Made by a program: the position numbers and the translations under genes. From the NCBI GenBank assembly GCA_037013685.1, contig CM072894.1:28705529-28769528 (forward strand): a DNA stretch of 64,000 bases, read 5' to 3'. Source of the stretch: Acridotheres tristis (lineage: Eukaryota > Chordata > Aves > Passeriformes > Sturnidae). Positions within the stretch are counted from its first letter, which is position 1, and each line of letters opens with the position of its first letter. The notes under the pieces were generated by a model. That model saw nothing but the letters and a program-made list of their open reading frames with translations. It made no database searches and was not told the origin of the DNA. Positions 1-15,600 of the stretch are shown piece after piece.

Positions 1-232
1 TGTTTACTATCCAAACCAGAGCTAGCTCTCTCTCTGACTTGCAATGGCGTCTATACCTCACAGATAAAGGTTACGAAATTAACTTTATAGAGTAAATCCT
101 CATTTAAAAGGGCACAGTATGAGATCAAACCTTAAAAATATGAAAGAAAATACTTCCAGCTTAGTATCACTCACACACACGCATGCAAACATGTAGCTAA
201 TAAGAAAGAGCTTCACTCTGACTCCTTCTTAC

Positions 233-3053
233 CAGTATTTCCAGTAAAAGTAACTACAGCAGCACATAACTCAGGTATCATTTCCACACTGAAGTCACCA
301 TCATCCTCTGACAAGCCACTGACATTCTCTACCAGCATAATTAACATGCAATCTTTTATTGTCTCCTTCACATTTTCCAGCACAACTGCAGTGGGAAGCA
401 GGGATCCTTCAGAGTTCTCCACTTGGCACAATTTCTGGGAAGTCTCCACTTGCCACGGCCTCACAACCAGATCAGTTTTATTCAAGTGATGCTTTCTTTG
501 CAAAACTTCTTGGGCATCTACTTCCACAGAAAAACAGAGATGTCACAGCAGAGCAGCATGTTAAACAATAGCAGTAATACACCATTTCTGCTTGGAGCAA
601 TGCCCACAGAGAGATCCTGCACCAGCAAAGGCCTGTTTTTAAAGGGGAGCGTAAGCAGTGTAACACCCATAACATACCTTGCTCATCCTGAAAGGTGATG
701 ATCACTTGCTCATCTTTTTTGACATAAGCCTCAATGGCTCCCCCACCAGACTTCCTTTTATTTTCAAAGTACATTTCCAGTATCTCATCATCTATTTGCT
801 CCCCAAAGGCAGTGGTTACTACTACAGCAGTATTCCTAGAAGTTGCTTTCTCTGCTTCCAATTTCTCACGTGATTCTGAAATAAAAGATCACACCCTAAT
901 GCCTTAGGCAAAAGTTAAGAAAAAACCAAGCTTCCCATCTTCCAAGCTTTCACGCTCACAGATCACACTTAAGGTCAGAGAGAAGAGCAGGGTAAGAATC
1001 CCAAACAAGTTAAGCATATCACGAGTGGGAGTTGCTGTATCAGCAGTAGGAAGGACATGCTTCAGTTCATCACCAGGCAAGGACAGCAGAAGTAAAAGGT
1101 ACAAAAGCTTCTCCACCAACACACAATGAGGGGAAACAGTGCTCCCCATTCACAGTTCCAGACACTGCTGTGGGTCACCTGGGGTCTGTATCTGGCGGCT
1201 GCCACAGCTGTTCAGGTGTACCTGGGGCACACATCTCCCAATGCTCTGGCACAGGGTTGTCCCGGCAAGGCTGGCAGCAGCTGGGAATGTCTGGGTAGGG
1301 ACAGCCTTAGCCAGAACAAAGGCCAGCACCCGCTGCTGTCCCCTAAGGAACTGACCTGTCTGAGGCAGACAGTGAAGTGGGGGCTCTGAAGGGGCTCACA
1401 GAAAGGAAAAAATATATTTACTTATTTTAGCCTGGGATCACAATTCCTACATTACATTAGACAAACAACACAAGACAGGAGTGTGACCAGAGCACTGCTG
1501 CAGAAGAAGGGTACAAAAAACCAAAGGAGCAAGAATACAATGGTCACCACTAGGTAAGTGACACACTTACCTGTCTTCTCCTGCTGAGTACACACAGGAG
1601 TTTCCTTATTCTGGCAGATGGGAAGAGACACCTGGGGTTCATTAACTAGAGATAAATGACAATGGTTTCTCAGTTGCTGAGTACTTCAAGAAGAAAATGG
1701 ACACGTTAATATACACCCAGGAGCTAACACAGCTTGAGTCAAGTTTCATTTGACACTGTCAGAATCACAGACCTCCACAGATTCCTCTTTTTGTATGTTG
1801 AATTGGTTATAGAAACACTCTGAGTTCAAGAAGCCTGGGGCACACTGTTAGCCCACAGTCATGCTTCATGAACCACCACGAGCAGGTCCTGCCATGCACT
1901 ACAGCACTTTCCTCGCACAAAAAACTGCTCTGAACATGAGAAGTGTGTCCGCCCTTGGGAGGGAAGCGCCTTTGAAAACTGAGACCTTTGGAAGAGCCTC
2001 TGTCAGGATGTATTTGACTCAACATGACTGCTCCACTTCCTAATTTAGAGCAAGAGGAAATGCAGCTACATTAGAAAACAAAAGACAAAGATAAGATTGA
2101 CCAAACTGCTTTTCCAGCCTGTGCCTTCAGCCCTCACCTGCGCAATCACACCGCTATGCACAAGCAGGTACTTGGAAATAAGAGCTCAGCGAGTCGTGTG
2201 TGTATCAGCCCCGTGTATAAGGATTAATTCTGTGCGTACTGATTGTCACATATTGATTAACTGTGTATTGGCCGGATGTGTGTGTCGGTCTGTCCGGTGC
2301 CTGGGATGTGGCCCGGGGGCTACACCTTAGGAAGTACATCGTGTTTGGGATTCGGGAAGTGAAGGGGAGCGCTGGGGAGGAGAATCAAAGCGCTCCACCG
2401 CCGTTCGTCCGGCCCGGCCGAGCAGGCGGCTCCGCCCGCTTCCCCATCCCCGCTGCCCCGCCGGGCTCCCCGGGCCAGTGCTCGCCAGCCCGGAGCCCCC
2501 CACCGCTCCTGCCCAGCTCCTACCTGGCGCCTGGGTCTCGGCGGCCGGTCCCGCTTCCTGCACGGGAACGAGAGGAGAGCGGTCACTGTGGTGCCTCCCC
2601 CGCCCGCCCGGAGCCGCGCCCGCCTCACCTGCGCCGGCCTCACCTGCGCGGGGTCGCCGTCCGCAGGCAGCGCGGTGACCTGCAGCGACAGCCGCCCTCT
2701 GGACCCCCACACGAGCTCGTGGACCGGCTGGTGCAGCACCCGCTCCCTCACTGCCAACACAACAGGCACCGGTCAGGGCGATGCGGCCGCCCCCGCCTGA
2801 GCCGCGGGCATCGCCATAAGCGCCCCTCGCCCCGGCCCGGCCGCTCACCCTCGGGGCGGGCGAAGCAGAGGATGATGTGTCCGGTCCCGGTCCCGGTGTC
2901 GGTGCCGGTCCGCAGCTCACACTCGCCGCCGCCCGAGCGCTTCTGGCTCTGGAAGTAGCAGAGCAGCTTCTTCCTGAGCGCGGGCGGCGGCTCGGCGGAG
3001 CCCCAGTCCCCCCGCACCAGCACCGGGAAGGAGCACGGCCGCTGCCCCTCCAT
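233..3053 (-). CDS. PARP14: PARP14, N-terminal part (six coding exons; gene continues past left edge)
   Basis: PARP14 is a macrodomain-containing mono-ADP-ribosyltransferase induced by interferon. Coding exons on the minus strand are 2849-3053, 2644-2750, 2524-2557 (34 nt), 1571-1645, 678-875 and 233-520. All have AG/GT ends and compatible phases (1, 0, 1, 1, 1, 1), giving 302 residues plus one base. The start ATG is at 3051-3053. Exon 1 encodes [11 protein letters not shown] and [17 protein letters not shown], the hallmark of the first RRM-like fold of PARP14. Exon 2 completes it with [16 protein letters not shown]. Exons 3 and 4 encode a polar linker. Exon 5 starts a second RRM-like unit ([12 protein letters not shown]), finished in exon 6, which then enters the next conserved segment ([17 protein letters not shown]). 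The macrodomains, WWE and catalytic domain lie off the window. Odd points are a Thr-Gly repeat in exon 1 and tandem splice donors after exon 2. The identification is secure; exons 3 and 4 rest on splice signals and phase. Confidence 0.9.
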
Positions 3054-3290
3054 GGCCGTCCGACAGCTCCCCTCTTCCCGGCACTTTCGGTTTCGCTTCT
3101 CGGCGGCGAACCCCGCGGTGCCTGGGGCTCCGCCCCGAGCCGGGAACTGGCCGCCTCCTCCGGGCGCATCGGTCCGGCCGGTGGCCCCGGGCCCGGCGCG
3201 CCTCCTCACGGGGGCAGGACAGGCTCTCACCGCCCTCGGGACGCGCCCGGGCTGCGCAGTCCCCTGTGCCTCCACAGAGCCGCACCAGAA
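2250..3290. promoter_or_regulatory. CpG island over PARP14 exons 1-3 and its promoter
   Basis: The stretch is strongly GC-rich with dense CpG dinucleotides, in contrast to AT-rich flanks. It covers the first three coding exons and extends about 240 bp upstream of the PARP14 start codon. The boundaries are estimated by eye. Confidence 0.7.
3083..3097 (-). promoter_or_regulatory. ISRE in the PARP14 promoter / 5' UTR
   Basis: Read on the minus strand this is AGCGAAACCGAAAGT, which contains the GAAANNGAAA core recognised by ISGF3 and IRF proteins. It lies about 30 bp upstream of the PARP14 start codon. PARP14 is interferon-inducible in mammals, so position and sequence agree. Function is inferred. 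Confidence 0.7.
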
Positions 3291-4105
3291 CCAAGTGTCA
3301 CCGTGTTTTCAGCCTCTGAACTTATAATGGTTAACCACTGGATAACACTTCCTCTCTCTGCCTTGCCCTTTCAAATTAAGTCATGATGCAAAGTAAGATT
3401 ACCATTTTCATCATTCTTTGCCAGAGAGGCTTCCACAACCACGAAGGTTGCAATGGGAGTTTACTTCAGACCAACTTGTCAGCTAGCTGAGAAGTTTTCA
3501 ACTGAGTGCTCAGGACTTGCCCATGCAAAGGTTAGTTTTCAGTTGTGCTGTATATTTCACCCTTGTGGGCAGTAAAATAGCAAATAAATGAAGTTTTCCC
3601 CCAGTAACTTCACTGAACGTTCATTGAAGAAATAGATAAATAACCAAATGTCATTAAACATTTTAAGCATCCAGCTAAGCCTACGTATCGTTGGACACTG
3701 CTGAGTGACCCATGGGGATGTCTTTGTTTCTTGGTGGGCAACTGATTTATCTGTTATTTCCTAAATGCACTGTCCTCCCCACAATTAGCCCAGATATGTG
3801 CTCTCCTCCCTTGCTGTAACACTGAAAAAATTACTAACTGTGATTGTAAATTGAGTACTTTTAATCCTAACCTGTGCAACTATGATAAGAAAATAAAGGT
3901 CTGTACAGCTGGTTAAAGGCTTCAGGAGCTTTCCGTGACAGTTACCAGGACTCTGCTGCACAATTCAGCCTGCAAACTTTGGCACAGACAAAATGGGAGG
4001 TGGTGAGTTACCCGATAGGGGTCTGACATCAGTGAACTGGCTTACAGGGACAGAAAGTGAAAGGAGACACCAAAAGTAGCTGAGAAGATTTTATCCTCAC
4101 CTCTG
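3098..4105. other. Intergenic: upstream flank of PARP14
   Basis: No open frame with homology is visible. After the CpG island ends near 3290 the sequence is ordinary AT-rich bird intergenic DNA. A GAAAGTGAAAGG motif at 4053-4064 matches an IRF/PRDM1 site. Confidence 0.5.
4053..4064 (+). promoter_or_regulatory. IRF/PRDM1-type motif about 1 kb upstream of PARP14
   Basis: GAAAGTGAAAGG contains GAAANNGAAA and closely matches the IRF and PRDM1 (Blimp-1) consensus. It sits just outside the LTR-like repeat. One such match can arise by chance in a window this size. Confidence 0.3.
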
Positions 4106-4648
4106 TCTTGGTCTGGGATAGACTTAATTTTCTTCTTAGTAGCTGGTATGGGGCTGTGTAATGGGGTTAGTATGAGAACAATGTTGACAACACACTGAGG
4201 GTTTAGTTGTTGCTAAGGAGTGTTTACCCCAAGGACTTTTCAGATTCCCATTCTCTGCAAGCAAGCAGATGCACAGGAAGCTGGGAAAGAGCATGGCCAG
4301 GACAGGTGACCCAAAGTGGCTAGAGGGATATTCCACACCACAGAGCACCATGCTCAGTACAGAAACTGGGGCCAGTAAGCTGAGGGGGACGATTGCCACT
4401 CAGTGACAGGCAGGACATCAGTCACCGGCTGGTTAACAACCGTACTGTGCATCACTTCTTGCTCGCGGGTTTTATTCTCCCATCTCTCTTATTACAACTA
4501 TTAGTACTAGTATATTAAATTTTGTTTTAATTAATAAACAGTTCTTATTTCAATGCACAAGGCTGACTTTTCCAATTCTCTGCCTGCCAGGGTTGGGGGG
4601 TGAGTGAGTGGCTGTGTGGTGCTGGCTGGGGTTGAAGCACAATGACAG
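4106..4648 (+). mobile_element. Solo LTR-like retroviral element fragment (non-coding)
   Basis: The segment begins TGTCTTGGTCTGGGATAGAC and ends near AAGCACAATGACA, compatible with TG...CA LTR termini. It contains an AATAAA at about 4535 in plus orientation and resembles LTRs I know from passerine genomes. It holds no coding sequence. I see no clear target-site duplication, so both ends are approximate and the family name is not certain. Confidence 0.5.
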
Positions 4649-5981
4649 CTTGTTTCCATGTGCAGAAAAGCTCAGTCACTTAGAAACAACTGGAGTGTTG
4701 GTATTTTACTGCATGGAAAAGGGAGAGGGGACATGGAATAATGTAAAATACTAAAACAAATACAGTGACACAGAACCAGGGCTGGAAAGACATCCCAACC
4801 CACATGGAAACCAAACAGTGCCCACTACTACTACACCTGAAAGCAAAGGCGGCAAAGTTCTACTGCCTATTCACAACGTGGGAATCCTAAATTAAAAAAA
4901 AAATTAATAGGTTTTTAAAAAGGAGGGTGGCATGGAGTCCAAACTGCCCCAAAACACGGTGCTGCAGGGAAGCTCCTAAATTAAAAGAAAAATATACAGC
5001 TATATGTATTGCAAAAAGGAGGAAAAACCTGTACCAAAGAACGCAGAAATACGTGGTATTTTTATATTTTCTTTATTAGTTGTGCTCAGTAGCCTTAGAG
5101 AAATGGTTCAAGTCACTAAAAATGATGTCTATGTGTGTGACATACCACCACACAGGTAATTAGCAGGTTATTTATGCACTGCAGAGTAGTTTTATGATAC
5201 AATTTAAACCTATATTGGATGCAATTGAAAGAATACAGCTTTACAGTTGAGAAAATGAAAAAAAATTAAAGTTGTATTTAAGTTTAAGCCCAATGGCAGG
5301 CACAGAACCAGGAGCCCACTATCAGATATGGCCACAGACACTGTTACTTCCTGTTTGGTCCAACGCAGGTCTCAGCATTCAGCACTTCGCAGAGCTAAAA
5401 ATACAGTAGTGTCCATGTACCCACTTGTACATGATCCATGGCTAATTTCACGTGCAAAACCCAAATCACTAAGGCCATTTCTACCATAAAAAGAAGCAAA
5501 AGTCCATAGCCTTATCACAGCTAACACTGTCATAGCTGCATCAACATTTTCCATTAGATGGGTTACATGATTCTAGCCGTGCTGACAGATATCATAACGC
5601 AAAGCTAGGAGAAGTGTTTCATCTAATAAAAGCCAGTAGTGGATTTAAGGGTTTTGTAAATCAGACTGGAGACTTGTGGGGGAAAGTGCAGATCAGATTT
5701 GCCAGTAAAGCAAGATCTACAAAGTGCAAACAGTACTGATACTGTACTCAAAAGAACCAAATTCTGTAAAGGCTACATATATAGGGAAGTAAATGATTTG
5801 TGAAAAGAACATACATTGTTTGATGAGAAAAGATTACTTCTCAGCTAACTATGAAATACAAACAATTTAAACAAATCATTTAAATCAGTTAAACAAAGTA
5901 ACTTCCCTCAGAGCTTGAACAATACATTAACTGCTGTATGGTCAGTCATTACACTTAAAAGTTGAGGGTTGATAGATTTCC
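4649..5981 (-). other. Probable DTX3L 3' UTR and intergenic tail
   Basis: This follows the DTX3L stop codon on the minus strand. No coding potential is seen. It is AT-rich and has possible poly(A) signals on the minus strand, the best at 5072-5077. A PARP15 gene, which lies between DTX3L and PARP14 in human, is absent here and in the rest of the interval. Confidence 0.5.
5072..5077 (-). terminator. Candidate poly(A) signal of DTX3L
   Basis: The minus strand reads AATAAA about 905 nt after the DTX3L stop. It is only a hexamer match; other sites could be used. Confidence 0.3.
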
Positions 5982-12550
<6,569 letters not shown>

Positions 12551-12568
12551 GATCCCGCTCCGCCGCCC

Positions 12569-12584
12569 GCTTTCGCTTTCGTTT
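12569..12584 (-). promoter_or_regulatory. ISRE / IRF element, proximal copy
   Basis: The minus strand reads AAACGAAAGCGAAAGC, containing GAAAGCGAAA. It is predicted to bind ISGF3 or IRF factors and to drive DTX3L and PARP9 together. Confidence 0.7.
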
Positions 12585-12599
12585 CCCGCTCCGCCGCCC

Positions 12600-12615
12600 G
12601 CTTTCGCTTTCGTTT
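12600..12615 (-). promoter_or_regulatory. ISRE / IRF element, distal copy
   Basis: Identical to the proximal copy, 31 bp further from the DTX3L start and 76 bp upstream of the PARP9 start. Confidence 0.7.
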
Positions 12616-12690
12616 CCCGCTCCGCCCGCGGCTCACCGTCCCGGACCGCGCTTCAGCTCCGAGCGCTGAGGATCCGCCTCGAGCCGGACC

Positions 12691-15600
12691 ATGGGGGGCT
12701 TGCAGGTAGCGGAGCGGGACTGGGGGGCAGGGGCGGCGGCAGCAGCCTCGGGGGCTGCGGGTGCGGCGGAGACTCCTGGCGGGATTGAGGGGAACAGAAC
12801 AGTCCCGTGCTCCGGCCTGGCGCTCGGGAGTGGCTCTGCCCGGCCTCTCCCTCCTGCCAGCTCGCCCGAGCCAGAGGAAGCTGTGGGCAACTTCGCCTAC
12901 AGAGCTCCCGTGGCTCCCAGCAGCATTTCACAAACTAGAAAACTTGGTACGGATGTTTGAAAAGTTAATGCTGCCGGTTTGATTTGCAACAGAATCTCTC
13001 CTGTAGGAAGACAGCCCACGTACTTTGTTGCTTGTAACATTTACTTTCTCTTTTCCCTTTTCTCTCTTTTTATTACAAGAGTTTCCTTTCAGCTTTCTTC
13101 GGAGAGGAGCCCGCTTTAGGTAAGCCTCTCATTTAGCTTGGCCATCTGCGAAGTGTGTACTTGTATGTAAGTCGAAAACTGCCATCAAGCTGGAAAACAA
13201 AAGTCAAAAGAAACCTGAAAGTCATAATTAATGTGAAATAGACACAGTTATCAGCATTATAATTAATTACTTCAACAGGCCTTGCCTTCATTTCTCTTTT
13301 AAAAGCAAGAGCTCAGAAGTGTTTTGATGAGTCGGCATGTATAAATGCAAAACGTCAAACTTTTTACAAGCAGGTAGCATAGCCTGGAGGAAAGTTCGAC
13401 AAAACTCACAGACATTGATTTAAACTAATTAACATAACTACTTCATTGTAGTACTGCTGACATCTGCCAGGAGAGGGCTGTATAGCCGTAGTAATAATGT
13501 AAAAATTGTTCCTTGAAAAAAAGTGGTTAAAAAAGCCTTTCTGAATTAATATAGATTTCCATACAAAGAAGGAACTTACTTGTGGGCTTTAAGTGCAGAC
13601 CAAATGAGAATCACAGAATCAAAACTCAGTATAAGATCTTTGTGGCACAGTTAAATGAACCTTCTTGGGTTTTCTAAACCTCTGAAAAGTGGAGAGTAAA
13701 GATTAGAGTGTATTAAAAAATATTGTTTAGCAATGACAGTAGGATAAAACTGAGAGCGATAAACCACACTTCTAGATTAAAAAATAAATGTTTTGATACT
13801 AATAACTTCTATATCACTTTATATTCTGTATCCTAGGGTCAAGCATGGTAATGGATGAGGTCAATTTGATGATCCCCATCAGTAAAGATGCCTATGAAGC
13901 TCTTAAGAGAAGAGACAACTGTCTAAATTACCTCGTTTCCAAAAAGTTTGCTTGTACGTTGGCCTTCAGAAAAGCAAAAAAAAGCACTGTTGAAGTATAC
14001 AGGAAAAAAGTAAGGTTGGGCATTGACATTTGTGTTTATAAGGATGATCTCACAAGACACAAGGTCGATGCTGTGGTGAACGCAGCCAATGAGTATCTTG
14101 ATCATGGAGGAGGTCTTGCTCTTGCCCTTGTAAAAACTGGAGGGCCAGAAATAAAAGAGCAAAGCGAGCTTTTTATTCAAATAAATGGAAAAGTCGAAGT
14201 TGGCAATATAGCAGTGACAGGTGGAGGGAAGCTTCCTTGTAAGGAAATTATTCATGTAGTTGGTCCAAAGTGGAATCCTTATGAAAAGGACAGATGTTGT
14301 TACCTACTTCGGGAAGCTATTTGGAATGTTCTGCAATATGCTAGTTCTCCATTAAAAGCTTTACAGTCTGTGGCTATCCCAGCAGTGAGTTCAGGTATCT
14401 ATGCCTTCCCAGTTGACTTGTGTTCTCAAGTGATTGTAATGGCTGTAAGGGAATTTGTTGAAGCAAGTCCACCAAGCTGTCTCAGGGAAATCCGCCTGGT
14501 GAACATTGAAGAGTCTACAGTTGCAGAAATAAAGAAGGCCTGTGAAAAGTTCCTGGGTGATACCAGTTCAGTACTTGAGGACATGGTCTCAGCTTCAGCG
14601 AGTCAGTTTCCAGCTCACCTCAAATGTGGGAACACGCGCTTGCGCATCATAAAACAACACGCTGAAAATCTGAAGGTAAGTCTGTCCTGTAGTTTGTGGA
14701 ATATGGTGTTTCCTCCAAGTCTTCACAGGATTTGGAGCCCAAGAGTTCAGAACACATTTTGTATCAGTCCACTAAATGGTTTTCTTCTCAGTTTGATGAG
14801 AATTTACAAATAGTAATTAAATCATAATAACAAGGAGTTGTTTTTTGTCTAAATTGGTATTGAACTTTAGAATGTTTTTATTTCATTTTTGTATACATGC
14901 TGTTATAATAGGAAGCACCTGAAGATTGAATGATTTAATAATACATCTCTATGTTAAGGTTTATCTTCTTATTATGTAGGAATTCACACTTTATCCTGCA
15001 CTCCATAGAAGTATTCTCTTACTTTCTGCCTTGCTTTTTTTCCTGTAATTTATGTTCTCATAACTGCATTACTGGAATTATTCAGCAAACACACAGCAGA
15101 AAGTAACTTACACAGATGTGCCTTGCCTTTAAATAATGCATTACTTAAATTGAAGGAAAATTCAAGCAGCTGATCTGTGGCAGTCAGGCTTTTGTACAGG
15201 GATTGTGCTTAGAAAAAATGCTGTCTATAATAGCAAAGCTTGCAACCAGTACACTGGTTTTTGCACTCTTTCCTTGCAGAATACAGCCATTGTTAACCCC
15301 CTGAATGCAAATGGTGAGCCTTCCTCTCAATCTTCAAGACGACTGCTAGAAAAAGAGGGTCCAGCTTTTCAGAAGGAACTTAAGCAGCATTTTAAATATC
15401 CAACAAATTTTAAGGACCCCATTGTAACCAAAAGGCGTGAGCTGCCTCCTACATTTGTACTGTACGTGACATTGAAATGCCAGCATCCGGTGTTACAGTG
15501 TGAGGTGATGATCACTTACTTCGGATTTTAATGGATTTTCATGTTGGGTGATGTGAGGACTGAAAGGTTTTGTTTTTCCCGCAGGAATTGAAGGATGCAG

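Larger units (their letters stand above)
12554..12615. repeat. Perfect 31-bp tandem duplication carrying ISREs
   Basis: Copy 1 is 12554-12584 and copy 2 is 12585-12615; they are identical base for base. A partial third copy begins at 12616. Each copy, read on the minus strand, contains GAAACGAAAGCGAAAG, with three GAAA units including one GAAANNGAAA core. The repeat starts 4 bp upstream of the DTX3L start codon. Confidence 0.95.
12551..12690. promoter_or_regulatory. Bidirectional DTX3L/PARP9 promoter, 140 bp between start codons
   Basis: The DTX3L ATG (ending 12550, minus) and the PARP9 ATG (12691, plus) are divergent and separated by only 140 bp. The interval is GC-rich and contains two 31-bp direct repeats with interferon-response elements. 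In mammals these two genes also share an interferon-responsive bidirectional promoter, so the arrangement is conserved. Confidence 0.85.

Noticed and set aside
2263..2958. Long GC-rich plus-strand open frame of 231 codons
   Set aside because: It is a shadow of the PARP14 CpG island and minus-strand exons; composition is Pro/Arg/Ala-rich and it has no recognisable domain.
14676..14813. Read-through of the PARP9 frame past 14675
   Set aside because: A canonical gtaagt donor follows AAG at 14675 and the next exon joins in phase; the extra residues are intronic.
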